Positions 11,469 to 22,245 of a DNA stretch of 64,000 nucleotides are shown in pieces; position 1 is the first letter of the stretch; every line of letters begins with the position of its first letter. Source of the DNA: Lepidodermella squamata (Eukaryota; Gastrotricha); assembly GCA_047495785.1 (NCBI GenBank), contig JBLDXI010000024.1:1054001-1118000 (forward strand), given 5' to 3'. The notes beneath the pieces were generated by a model. That model saw only the letters and a list, made by a program, of their open reading frames with translations. It ran no database searches and was not told the origin of the DNA. A program made the translations under genes and the position numbers.

Positions 11469-12866
11469 CTAAGCCTTGATAGCATTGTGGCCATTTCCAT
11501 TCGAAATTTGTTCGATGCCATTCTCCTTAGCCTCTCTAGCCTTGGCTTCAGCTTTCGCCAGTTGATCGGCACACATTTTCTCGCACATGTCCCACAACTT
11601 TTTCGCCTGGTCGTCATTTTCAGCAATCGAGTACACCTTGACGAGTTTGCATTTGTGCCAAAACCGGCCCGAGTGCTGCTCGATGCCAGGGTCACATGCG
11701 CAGATCAGCGTTGTTTTAGCGCCAATCTCCGGGGTAACCCAAATTTTCTGCACCTTACTCGTCAGGAATTGCATCAGCTTCGAACGATGGCGGTAGATGT
11801 CTGTTCCGACTTTGCCTGGGTTGAGGGAGAACGTTATAACGCCGCTGTCTTTCTCGCTGTTTAGCAGCTGGTGAAGACGGCGAGCGTGCAGGATATTGCA
11901 CAACTTGGACTGGCAGTAGGCAAGCAGCGGGTGGAAAATGCGCCGGTCGTACTGAAGGTCGTCGAGGCGAAGACCGTTCGGGCGGCAGAAATGATAGCCA
12001 TCCGATGATACAATAACAATGCGGGCTGGTGCCGATCGTTTGATGAGATCCAACAACAAATTTGTTAACAAGAAATGCCCTGTAAAAAATTATGGTTTAA
12101 TATTAATAAATTAATATAAATTAATATAAAAATAAATTATAAACAAAAAATAAAAAATAAAAAATAAAAAAATAAAAAGGGGTGGAGAGTCATGGGGCGC
12201 CTATAGCAGCCTCACCAGACCGCTCACTACCGACCTCGCACACATGGCAGAGCGTCGACCTCGAGCCTCCTGCACCAAGTGCGAGTTGTCTTCCAACATC
12301 GCCACTTGAGCCCCCACGAATGTCATGTCAGTAAAACACATGATGACTCAGAGCTCCTCAATAACATGCTGTCAAAATTGTCTATAATTGAGATCAAATT
12401 TAACCCTCTTAAACCCTCTTTTAGACTGATGATTAATTGAAAGCTAACCCAGATGATTGACTTGGAAAGTTGATTCGAATCCGTCCTCAGTTATTTCCTT
12501 TTTGTCCGGCCCAGCAATGCCGGCATTATTGATAAGGACATGTAAATACTGCTCCGTGGCCAGAATTTCAGCCGCAAATCGGCGAACAGACGCTAATGAG
12601 CCTAGGTCCAAATGTTTGACAACAACTTTTTTAGCCGCTTCTTCCTCGCTGAGGCCGCACTGTTGGCGAATATCGGCAGCAGCATCGTTGGCCGCTTTCA
12701 GGTTTCGGCAGGCCATGATGACCTTGCCAGCGCCACGCTTCACCAGTTCGAGAACGGTAACTTTACCGATACCGGTATTAGCACCGGTGACAATAACGAT
12801 TTTGTCCTTAATAGACCATTCAGGCCATTGTTGCGGCTCAACGATAGCTCGTTTTTCGTCAGACAT
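11469..12866 (-). CDS. short-chain dehydrogenase, retinol dehydrogenase-like (SDR B)
   Basis: Exons 12449-12866 and 11469-12079 give 342 residues. Motifs: TGANTGIG (cofactor loop), IMACRN (Arg after strand 2, NADP(H)-type), NNAG, NHLGHFLLTNLLL, and catalytic AYCQSK. The C terminus is longer than in SDR A and ends in a charged tail (KAEAKAREAKENG). The intron sits at the same codon as in the neighbouring paralogues but is 369 nt, several times the local norm. It contains an A-rich block followed by a GC-rich insert (see 12176-12371). Reading frames on the plus strand here are mirror images of this gene. Confidence 0.88.
12176..12371. repeat. GC-rich anomalous insert within the SDR B intron
   Basis: Inside the 369-nt intron a poly(A)-rich stretch (about 12120-12178) abuts a GC-rich block of roughly 190 nt quite unlike the other introns, which are AT-rich and about 52 nt. 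This looks like an inserted element, perhaps a retroposed fragment. I could not find clear terminal repeats or target duplications, so the boundaries and class are uncertain. Confidence 0.35.
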
Positions 12867-13645
12867 AACTGCTAATTTTAATTAAAATAAAATACTAAAA
12901 TCAGAAGAGAGAAATTAACCTAGAAAAAGATTAAAAATTAAAAATCGTTCATTATTTTAGAATTTAAGGGTAAGGGTTTTACCGCGCTACAATGGCGGGA
13001 AAACTCGGAATATTTTAACGTAAGCGATGTACATCTTAACGGCGCGAAATGGCGCCATATTGTTTTTGCCGCATGGTTACCCTTTAACCGTGTGCAAGCG
13101 GCTTTAACACGAGGAGAACAATTTCGGCGGAGTTGAATTCATCCGTATGTTCAAGCGCACCGGCAATGGTGCGATGCGTGGGCTCTAAAAGAAACAAGAA
13201 ATAGCCAACTGTTATATACGCTTATAGCGTAGTAGCGCTCGAGAAAATAAAATGATGAAAAAAAATTCAACAGCATGTACGCATCGTATTGTATGACAAA
13301 TGCTGCGCATGAACCTGCGGACAGCCAATGAGAAAAATGCGTGGCGTTACTCAGGCATTGAAAACAAAAACTAAACAGACCAGGGCTTAATTGCAGCAAC
13401 TCATTGATGACGGCAAAGCAGCGTAACGCTAAGATGGGCTATGATTATGAAAGTTGACTCATAAAGGTGACTAAAAAATAAGCCATCTTAGCGGATATTT
13501 CAACAATAGATAGCAAATTAAAACTAAATCCAGATGCTTGTGAAGCTGTGAGTTTCAGATAAAAATCCCTATAAAACCCATTTTATTTCGAATATTCATA
13601 AGATATTAACGAATCCGAGGTACAGGAAATAAATTGGTGTTAAAT
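12867..13645. other. intergenic between SDR genes
   Basis: Promoter side of SDR B and 3' flank of SDR C. Frames here lack domains and coding character. Nothing else recognised. Confidence 0.6.
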
Positions 13646-15562
13646 TTAAGCTGATTCATTGGGAACTTTTTCGTCCGCCTTATTCTTGGTTTCGTTATCC
13701 GAATCTGAGTCGGCAACCTTTTTCACAGCTTGCTTGAACAAAGCGAAAGCGCTCTCAGACTCAGTTTGAACGCCCTTGGATTCCAAAATCGTTTTTGGCA
13801 ACTCGTCAGTTTGAGTAAATTGGCTATTGTAAAGGCTGCTCAACGTCTTAACCCGAAGTCCGGTAGTTGGCTGGGGTAGCGTATCGTTCTTGAAAATTCC
13901 AGCCGCCAAAGCTTTTTCGTAGCTCTCCTTGCAGTATCGCTCGCTAATTTGCCACAGTTTCTCAGCCTTGTACATGTCCTTGCCAACTGAATACACCATC
14001 GTCGGTGAACAGCGGAGAAAATGCTTGCCGGAGTAACGTTCAATTTTCGGCTTGCAGGCGCAGTGAATCGTCGTTTTCGCGCCCTGTTCAGCCGTTATGA
14101 CGATGAATCGCAGCGGAGCAACAATTTTGTTGTGGAAAAATTGCCACGATTTCGAGCGGTGCTTCAAAATATCGGTTCTAACCATGCCAGGGTGCAGCGT
14201 GTAGACAGTGACGTTCGAATTTTCAGCTCGAAGCATTTGGTTGAGTTTGCGCATCGTAAGGATAACGGCGAGTTTCGAGTGCGAATAAGCGTCCCAAAAG
14301 TCAAATTTACGCTTCTCGATCTGCAGATCGTCGAGTATGAGGCCTTTCGGCCACGTGAACACATATGCGTCCGAGGCAACAGCTATGATTCGGCTTGGTC
14401 CAGATTTTTTGATAAGTGGAAGCAGTAGGTTCGTCAACAGAAAGTGCCCTAAGATAAAAAAATTATATTGTTATTCCGTAAAATAGCTAAAAAAAAAGAA
14501 AAATACCTGAAAAATATCAGCCTTAATAAAAAAATGGGACATTTTATTCTGAGGTTTCCTCATTGGGCATTGGGTTCCCCAACTTTGGTCCCAGCATCAG
14601 CCTTCGAAAATAACAAATGTTTGCCATAGCTTTCATTCTAGAATAACTTCAGGGGTGCCAAATTTGTCTGTTGCGGACACGAAATTGGCTTTAACAGAAC
14701 CTAATTTCAAAACTAACCAATAATCGTTTAATTATTTTAATTTTAATTTTTCCAATAGTTGTAATAATTTTGAAGATACTTTTGATTATACTGAAAATCA
14801 ACCAGAATTTATGGTGGATTTTTTAGATTTTCCAAAATAAATTATGAATCTCCTGGAAATTCAGAAGATGGTGAATTATTTATTTGAAATTTGGTTCGGC
14901 TGAAAGCTATACTATTTTTTATTCGGGCACAATAAAGGTGAAAAGCGAAATTAAACTCGTGGCAAGGAAACAATCAAAAAATTCTGCAAAAAACCGAAAA
15001 CCGCACTGCTTCTAAAGGTCTTTGTCTAAGCTTTTGCGGTCGGGAGTAAAAAATTGAAAAAGCGAATAAAAAGCGCACTCATAAAAGGGAAATGTTATGA
15101 CTCATTTCTGAATTACTTTTGTGTCACACTTTTTGTGCGCCAAGCCATACCTAGGTAATTAGTGGCGAATGTGAGTTCAAGCCCGTCGACTGTCGTCCGT
15201 CGATCAGCCGGTGGGTTGATGCCAGCGTTGTTGATCAGCAGATTCAGCACGGGCTCTGCCTCCAAAATTTCATACGCGAATTGCCGGACAAGAGTTAGCG
15301 ACGACAAATCAAGCCGTTTGATGACCACGCGCTTTTTCGCTTCCTCTTCGCTGAATTTACACAGCTCGCGAATTTCCGTCGCTACTTTCTCGGCTAAATC
15401 CACCGCGATGTCGGCTATGATGATTTTTCCGAGGCCGCGTTGCATCAGTCGCAGGGCGGTGAAGCGGCCGATGCCCTGGGCGCCGCCAGTCAACAGGCAC
15501 ACCTTGCCCTCGATCGACCACGGTTCCAGCTCTGGTTCTTTTCTCTGACTCCCGCCAGCCAT
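13646..15562 (-). CDS. short-chain dehydrogenase, retinol dehydrogenase-like, with C-terminal extension (SDR C)
   Basis: Exons 15151-15562 and 13646-14448 give 404 residues, separated by a long intron of 702 nt. The cofactor loop is TGGAQGIG, and the segment after strand 2 is IIIADI. An Asp there is typical of NAD(H) preference, unlike the ACRN of its two tandem paralogues. NNAG, NYLGHFLLTNLLL and the catalytic AYSHSK are intact. A C-terminal extension of about 90 residues is Ser/Asp/Glu-rich (DSDSDNETKNK) and absent from the neighbours. The enzyme class is secure; the substrate and the role of the tail are not. Confidence 0.85.
14449..15150 (-). other. long intron of SDR C
   Basis: This AT-rich intron is over ten times the usual length here. 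I found no coding region, tRNA or terminal repeats in it. It may contain an old decayed insertion or regulatory DNA. Confidence 0.5.
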
Positions 15563-16643
15563 GACGTGCTCACGAAAGCATACAGATAAATGAAACTAAA
15601 CTACTTAGTTCGCCCGATGCTCCAGTAATGTACACCGTTATTAGGTGAGCTGCACTGAGTTTGCGTCTTCAAGCGTCTAGGTTGACTCTTACTTATTTTA
15701 AAATTTTTGTTTACGCTACCAGGGGTGAAATTTTCGGAGAACAATGCTTTTTTCAACGGTTGAGCATGCGTGGTTCTTGTTGTTCGCCGCGCGTTGCTAT
15801 AATAAAGACAACAAAAACTTGCCGCGCGGCTTTAATATATGCTACGGCATTACTCATACAAAAAAACTAGATGCTAAAAATAACTCAAAAATTTCTACCG
15901 CGTTATACAAACTCACGACGTCTGTCACATTGAACACTGCTAGCCTGAAAATCGGCTAATTTCAAAATCCTACTTGTAAAAATGTAACATGACTAGGAAT
16001 GAAACTCGAATTAGAACTACAAGTCGCTTGACAACTGAGAAATTGTAAGAAAAAGCTGTTAGTCTCTATGGTTGGTCATGGAAAAAGGTCCTTAACGTTT
16101 CTGTATCGCCGCGTGAGGAACCTGTTATGGGTTTAAATATTTGCACGACTAAAATTGAAGTTCCAGAACTTCAGCGTGGCCAATACTGAACCCCTGAGAT
16201 TTTTTATTTCAGCTCTATTTGGTACCATCAGCTATAGGTGGAAACATTTCAAGCTTCAAGATTTTTTCCAAGACTTCTAATGTCGGATTTGTATAGTAAT
16301 CGATACTTGGAATCGATACTGGCTCTGCTGGCTAATGTATAACTGGTAGAAACTGCCTGTCGAAGTGCAAAATGTGCGAAATAGTGAGATTTATCAGTTA
16401 GGCACGAAAATAAAAGACGAGAAAATCAAGCTGAAGTCTCAAATTTAGTGCTGGAACCCTAAAGTTAGGGTCAGTGCTTTGCTCTCCCCTTTCATCTCAT
16501 CGTTGGGGGTTGGCAGGTTTGCTATTCTAAATCGACACTTCGACCCAAAACAAATTTGTCAACTCGAGCGGAACGAAGTTTTCAACAACGAGCTTCTGGC
16601 TCCTCCTCTGACGAGGAAGGTTTCTCCTAAAAAAAATGACATT
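15563..16643. other. intergenic
   Basis: No convincing gene. Short plus-strand frames at 15661-15959 lack start context, splice support and domain features. The right edge contains the T-run terminator of the minus-strand initiator tRNA (A-run at 16629-16636 on the plus strand). Confidence 0.55.
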
Positions 16644-16715
16644 TAGCAGAGCGTAGTTTCGATCTACAGACCTCTGGGTTATGGGCCCAGCGCGCTTCCA
16701 CTGCGCCACTCTGCT
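16644..16715 (-). tRNA. tRNA-iMet(CAT): initiator tRNA-Met (CAT)
   Basis: A 72-nt cloverleaf on the minus strand. The acceptor stem AGCAGAG pairs with CTCTGCT, and the discriminator is A. The anticodon stem CTGGG/CCCAG encloses loop CCCATAA with anticodon CAT (complement of 16681-16683). The T loop has ATCGAAAC instead of the usual TTCGAATC, and the gene starts AGC; both mark eukaryotic initiator tRNAs. The D arm carries TGGCGCAGTGG (A box). A run of Ts on the minus strand just beyond the 3' end is the Pol III terminator. No intron. Confidence 0.96.
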
Positions 16716-16888
16716 TGTCTGGTTTGTTCTTCGATTGGGTCCTCAAGTAACGGAAAAAACTAAAAACTGACTTCAAATGATTGGAACTTACAGTAATCTT
16801 CGGGCATCAATACGATTCCCCTTTTGAGAATTCAGATTTGAATTAGGGTTCCCAACATCGACCTGAATCTGCAATGTTCCAACATGGC

Positions 16889-16960
16889 GGCTCAGTAGCT
16901 TAGTGGTAGAGCGTCTGTCTCGTAAACAGAAGATCGCGGGTTCAATTCCCGCCTGGGCCT
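16889..16960 (+). tRNA. tRNA-Thr(CGT): tRNA-Thr (CGT)
   Basis: A 72-nt cloverleaf. Acceptor GGCTCAG pairs with CTGGGCC (one G-T pair), discriminator T. The anticodon loop CTCGTAA carries CGT at 16921-16923. The A box is TAGCTTAGTGG-like and the B box GGTTCAATTCC is intact. A TTTT terminator lies at 16973-16976. No intron and no encoded CCA, as expected for a nuclear gene. Confidence 0.95.
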
Positions 16961-17037
16961 CTCTTCTAACTGTTTTATACTCGCTCCTAAAACAATCAAA
17001 AGAGTAAGACTTGATCAAGTTTATAGAAGATTCTAAT

Positions 17038-17332
17038 GGCTGGAAGCAGTGGCGCGCTTCTGTAACTCAGCGACTTGAGAGCCGGGCTTGCCGAATGGCC
17101 GGCCGGTGGGAGCCCTGTCTACGGATGTCACATGTCGATCGAGCGCCCCGTGTAAGTACGCCATCAACATGGTCGGAGCGGCGGAGGCCGTACTGCCCAG
17201 GTTGCGTAATGACACGTCAAAGGTCAGGTCCTAACGGAAGCAGCCTAACGATGAGCGTGGTGAGCGGTACCGGGACAGTGCTTGTGAATGTGCGCCGTAG
17301 CCAGCCCATCGGTTCAGCTGGACGCAAATCTT
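17038..17332 (+). ncRNA. signal recognition particle RNA (7SL)
   Basis: About 295 nt, close to the 300-nt animal SRP RNA. The 5' end matches the Alu domain: GCTGGAAGCAGTGGCGCGC followed by TTCTGTAACTCAGCGACTTG, including the conserved TGTAA turn. The S domain has the diagnostic helix 8 motif AGGTCCTAACGGAAGCAGCC at about 17225-17245, with the GGAAGCAGC asymmetric loop bound by SRP54. The 3' strand of the Alu stem is recognisable (GCTTGTGAATGTGC, GTAGCCAGCCCA). A T6 terminator at 17331-17336 marks the Pol III end. It is the RNA core of the particle that targets secretory proteins to the ER. The exact first base is estimated. Confidence 0.92.
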
Positions 17333-17503
17333 TTTTCAATTATATTTTTTATTTTTTTTCGTTATTTTGAATCATTCAAGTTCGCCGGTAGAATCTCGCA
17401 GCATCGAAATTAGGATCAAGTGGGATTATATTCCCAGACAGAAAATGCTGAATTCTATTACAAGCCAGCTTAAAATCTGGAGTTAATAAAATTACAGCAA
17501 AAA

Positions 17504-18189
17504 ATGCTGCTTAAACTTCTCATCGCTGCTTCTTTCTGCGTTGCAGCAGTTTTAGGTATATTACATTAATCCCTCTTTATCGATTCTTGTTGGAATTATA
17601 TTTCAGGCACCCAGTGTTACGTTGGATTGGTGACGAACCCTAATGAGCAACCGCCGTCGATGATCACCTGCCCACAAGGATGCAGGGTAGTTTATTAACT
17701 GACTTTTTTATCTGCTAAATTTAATCATGAATTTTCCAGATTGACAGCGAAAGGACGTTTCGAGGCAATCAACTGGTAGACGTTTACCAAAAGTACTCAT
17801 GCTCGCCAGCATGCCGTTCGAGACAGTCGATACAGCGCCGTAGTGGCTGGGCCGATAATCAACGAAAACAGTTTGAAACCTGTACGTGTTGCCACAACGG
17901 CTGCAACGTGGACATCGACCAGTGCCTGGGTAACGCCCGTAAACAGGCCAGGCCTTTCATCGGCAATTTCGGGGGCGATACGATGGTAATGTCCGGCGGT
18001 GGCAATTTTTACTCATCAGGCCCGGGCGGGTTTGTGTCAAGCGGCCGTGGCGATACGATCATCTCGGGTGGCGGAAATGGGTTCATTTCGAGTGGCAGTG
18101 TTATCAGCTACGGCAATGGGGGATTTTGGAACATATTTGGAAGACGGCGAAGGCAATTAAATAATGAGAGAGCAAGATCAGATTATTGA
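17504..18189 (+). CDS. secreted Cys-rich protein with Ly6/three-finger-like pattern and Gly/Ser-rich tail
   Basis: Exons 17504-17555, 17607-17686 and 17740-18189 sum to 194 codons (193 residues). Exon 1 is a signal peptide (MLLKLLIAASFCVAAVL). The next part has ordered cysteines: TQCYVG, ITCPQGCR, YSCSPACR and TCTCCHNGCN. The closing CC..GCN resembles the CCxxDxCN end of Ly6/uPAR three-finger domains, though spacing is not canonical. A Gly/Ser-rich region with repeats (GGGNFYSSG, GGFVSSGRG, GGGNGFISSG) follows, then a basic GRRRRQ site that could be cut by furin-like enzymes. Introns are 51 and 53 nt. AATAAA lies just after the stop at about 18195. Function unknown; the domain call is inference. 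Confidence 0.72.
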
Positions 18190-18411
18190 TTTGAAATAAA
18201 ATTCGAAAAATCTACGGAACTCAATGTTTGCTCACCCTGACGCAAATTCTATCAGATGACGTGTTTAGATGCCCGCAAGCAACATCTGCTGTTAGTTGAA
18301 GTTACAGTTTTGAAGGTCGAGGGGTGACTGAATAAATAAACTAGAACGATTCTCGAGCTGTTTTTAGAAATAATTCTTTCATTTTCAGGGTTCATCTGAT
18401 CTATAGGCAGT

Positions 18412-19651
18412 ATGCAGCTCCTCTGGTTTCTACTCGTTTTATTCCAGTTATCGATAGCTCGGAAAGATGAGCAGAGTTTGGATCTAGGGACAGGTCGGAT
18501 ATAATTTTGGCAATTTTCAAAATAAAAATGCCAGTTTTTTCCATAAAGATTACGACTCAGTCGCCAAGTCGAGTAATTTACCCACGAATTTGAATGCAGA
18601 TTTTCATGTCACCGTTTAGATCCAGCTCTTCCTGCAATTTTTCGGCCGCAAGCTGCCAGTACCGCAGTGCCTAGTCTGCCCAAAGCAGCCGCGGCTCACG
18701 ATTTGTACTTTGTTCCGGATATTCCAGTTGAAATTCCACAACGATGCGTCGAGCCGAGTAACGAATTTTCAGAGCTTCCTTAATTTCTCACCTTTTATGT
18801 TACTTTGCAGATCAAAATTGCAGTGAAATTTACGTTGTGAAGGCATCTCCGAAACTGGCGGCCGGCGACCTTACCATCAAAAAGCAGCCGAAAGACAAAT
18901 GCTTGTGCTGGGTTTTTGAATTTCCGAAAGCGTCTTTCAGGTAAAATATTTTTTTTAATTTGAAGGTTATTAATTTTACTTCTGTTCATCGTTATTAGCT
19001 TTGAGCTGCGCGAAGTTCACAAGTTCGAAATTACGGGTAATTTTTGGAAATTTTCATTATTTTTTAATATTTTAATATTAATTTATTTTAAAAATTAATA
19101 TAATTTTCTAATTTTTTATTTATTTTCATGAATTTTCGAAATCCGACGTAGATTCCTGCGGCCTGGACGCGATCGCGATTTATGATACCGGCATCGATGA
19201 CTCGAAACCGCTAGCGACGCTGTGCCGAGCAAATTCCGAAATGATGCCAATAACGAGCAGGAGCAGTTCAGTTACGGTGAAATTCGAGCGAAAAACAAAC
19301 AGCGTCAATTTCACCCTACATTGGAAAGCACGATTCTACGAGGAAAACATCGAAAATTCTGGAAATAGCCGTTTGTTAAAATTTACATAAAAATTCCCAA
19401 TTTTACCTTAAATTTTCAGAAGCCTTGGAGATCGCAGGGTCGACTTTGGGGGCTGTTGTTAGCGTAGTATGTCTTGCCGTCTTCGCCTATGCCGCTTTTC
19501 ACTTCATGTAAGTCTTTACACCAGTGCTTCGATTTCTGAATAATTCTGCGTATATTTTAGGAAAAAGAAAAAGCGTCTTCAAGCTATGGAATCAGCCGCT
19601 AATGGCAACGTTCAAGTCGTTATGCAGGCACTTCCGAATCCAGAAACCTGA
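18412..19651 (+). CDS. single-CUB type I membrane protein (pair member 1)
   Basis: Seven exons, 18412-18493, 18620-18757, 18811-18940, 18999-19036, 19152-19370, 19420-19507 and 19561-19651, give 261 residues. Signal peptide MQLLWFLLVLFQLSIA, a Pro/Ala-rich linker, then a CUB domain: CVEPNQNC, KCLCWVFEF, FELREVHKFEIT, DSCGLDAIAIYD, ending FTLHWKA. The membrane segment is in exon 6 (GAVVSVVCLAVFAYAAFHFM), and a phase-2 intron follows it at once. The tail is short and begins KKKKR. Its exon pattern, including a 38-nt exon 4, is identical to that of the next gene, so the two are a tandem duplication. Confidence 0.85.
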
Positions 19652-19868
19652 GTCTGAAATCGTCGTTTTTGTTATTGCCTTAATTTGACCGATTCTTGCC
19701 ATGCTCATCTTAATGTTATGTATAATATTGCCAACCTCATTTGCTAACTTTTCGGATTAAATTTCAAATTTTGCCTGTAATTAAAGCTGATTTTTTCCTA
19801 TATTTTTGGTATAGGGCACTTGTAAACATTGTAAATAGCTCTTAGAATTGTAGTTTATATGTTCGAAA

Positions 19869-21270
19869 ATGATTGGGGAAAGTCTTATATTCCTATCATT
19901 AATAACGCTGATTCCCATCCCTTCCTGTTCTGGCCAGCGATTCGATTTACTCGACCTACCTCCTGGCGCTGAAATTCCAGGTGAATCATCTTTCTGTTTC
20001 AGGAATTTCTAATGATTTATTGAATTTAACGTTCAGATCACATGTTTTTCGATAAGAGACAAACCACAGCCGAACCTGATGACTATGAAGAGACGAAAAT
20101 AACTACAAAAGTTCCATATGCAGGCCATAATTCATACGATGAATATGAAGCTACAACCAATCGTAATTCGAATTCGAAATCTACGGCTGAGGCTTTGGAA
20201 ACTGCAAACTACGACGATGAAACAACTGAAAGTAACATCAAAAGCACGACGACGGATTCAGACTACCTTGATGAGAATAAAACTCCGGGATCTTCAACTA
20301 GGCGAAGCCATGGCATTACGACGCCAATCAGTGAAACGCCAACTCCAGCCATCGATTACGTTGAAGACTTTACCACTGTTACGCCTGGCCGGATTGTCGA
20401 CTTGGCCAATCAAATGAAACGTTGCGTTCATCATAGTTTGTTGGATATTTTTAACTAAATTAAATTATTTGTAACCTTTAATTTTTCAGATTTTCCCTGC
20501 CGAAAGACAGCTCTTATCACGGCATCACTCGCCATTAAAAAAGGGATCTTGACCTTAGTCGGGGAGCCGGACGAGCCTAACGAATGCTTATGTTGGATTT
20601 TCGACTCGAAACTAGTTGGGACAACATTTCTGTAAACGAAATTTAACATAAATTGAAATAATCTCTAAAAATTCAAATTTAGATTTGAGGTGAAAAGATT
20701 GGTACATTTCGAAGTCGCAGGTATTTTTGTGTCTCTCCATTTTATTGGTACTATTTTGTTTGTTTTTGAAGATAACTGCAATGTCGATGCTTTGGCGATT
20801 TTCGACATTGCTATGGATCCTGTTGATCCGATCTCGTTGTCTTGTGATCCCAAAGTCTCCACTATCATTAGGACGCATGGACGCATGGCGAAAGTTAAAT
20901 TCGGTCGTCGAGTTGACAATCTCAACTTTTCGCTAAGCTGGGAGGCAATAATCGATGATCAGGGCGATGATTCTAAAGTTGTAAAGACAGATGACAACGG
21001 AGGCTGGGGAAGTGAGTTGTCCCTATTAATTATTAATTATCAGCAATTATTTATTGTTCCTTATAGCCAAAGAAACAATATTTGCCGTTGCTGGTCTTCT
21101 CATCAGCGCCGTTACAGGAATCCCGGCGCTAGTCGAAGTCGTCAAATTGATGTAAGATTGAAAAATCCAAATAATGCCAAATTATTCTCGTTTCGTTTTC
21201 TTGCAGTAAACGAAATCGAAAAAAATCTGATGCTGAAAAGGTCGCCGACAGTATTCAACAACGAATTTAA
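19869..21270 (+). CDS. single-CUB type I membrane protein with Thr-rich stalk (pair member 2)
   Basis: Seven exons, 19869-19980, 20037-20435, 20490-20631, 20683-20720, 20772-21011, 21067-21151 and 21207-21270, give 359 residues. The signal peptide is MIGESLIFLSLITLIPIPSC. Exon 2 adds a Thr/Glu/Asp-rich, mucin-like region of about 120 residues not found in the preceding paralogue. The CUB part then follows the same scheme: CVHHNFPC, ECLCWIFD, FEVKRLVHFEVA, DNCNVDALAIFD, ending FSLSWEA. Membrane segment in exon 6, phase-2 intron after it, and a short basic tail (KRNRKKSD). Exon 4 is again 38 nt. The donor ending exon 2 was chosen because it restores the CVxxNxxC match with the sister gene. Confidence 0.82.
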
Positions 21271-21973
21271 TTAGGTCATCGAGTCAGTGTCGTCGAAAAT
21301 CAGCAGTGCTAAGCTCCATCAATATTCAGTTTCATAGCACTTATTATTGCCGATATTTGTTGCCTTTTTAATTATAATTTGCTCAATACCATTTTTGATA
21401 GACTAAAAGTTGAGAAGTTTTCGCTTCGTGGTGAACGGGTCGCGTTTGTTGTTGATGACAATATTCCTGAATAAAAATTGCGATTTTGAATTTTGTTGTT
21501 GATAATTATGATTAGCTAGCTGCTGATAATTTAGGATATATAGCAATATGTTCATCTCGACTGGGCGTCAGACGAAAGTGATATTTCAAATCGAAAATCT
21601 GCTGTTAAATTTCACCATGTCTTCGGAACCATAATCTGAAAATTCGGAAATAGCCTGAGAAAAAGCTGAGTTTTTTGCATTATTTTATTCATTTTGGAGT
21701 TATTTTTCTCCAAATTGAAGTGACATTATTTGGAAAATTATTATTTTATAGATAAAACAGATACTACTTGGAAAATTTGGCTGACAGAATCTTGGGCTTT
21801 CTTGACAGTCCGGCGAAAGCATTCTACGCGCCTGATGTTTGGAAATGGTGGTCACATGACGCATCAATTTACGTTTGTAAATATTATTTTGGGAACATCA
21901 AGTCGGAAAAAATGTAAACCAAGGCGACCGAGCGCTACAAAGAAGAGGCGAAAAGCACTGAAAATCCGAATAT

Positions 21974-22161
21974 CCATATTTGTTCCAATAGCAGCCCATC
22001 CACTGATAATCGCTCATCCCTATAATAGTAGCCCAGGGTTGAGGGGTAAGGTCGGTTCGAAACTATCAAAATGAACGATTCACCAAAAATTATTTTTTGA
22101 AATTTAGAAAATTTCGAGGTTGAAATGTTAGTAGCCCGGGCTGTTATAGGAACAAATACGG
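21974..22161. mobile_element. 188-bp MITE-like element with 24-bp terminal inverted repeats
   Basis: Ends at 21974-21997 and 22138-22161 are inverted copies of CCATATTTGTTCC followed by AATAGCAGCCC, with a few mismatches. The element is flanked by TAT on both sides (21971-21973 and 22162-22164), which fits a TA-type target duplication. It carries no coding sequence. A Tc1/mariner-type origin is a guess from size and target. Confidence 0.5.
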
Positions 22162-22245
22162 TATCCGACCAGTCGAAATCACGACAAACGACTGCATTTG
22201 ACAGCGATGTCTAAATTGAATCAACTGAAGCATCCCCTTTTTATC

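Noticed and set aside
16527-17370. Frames overlapping the tRNA and SRP RNA genes, including a 119-codon one
   Set aside because: They run through tRNA-Thr, tRNA-iMet or SRP RNA sequence and have no coding features.
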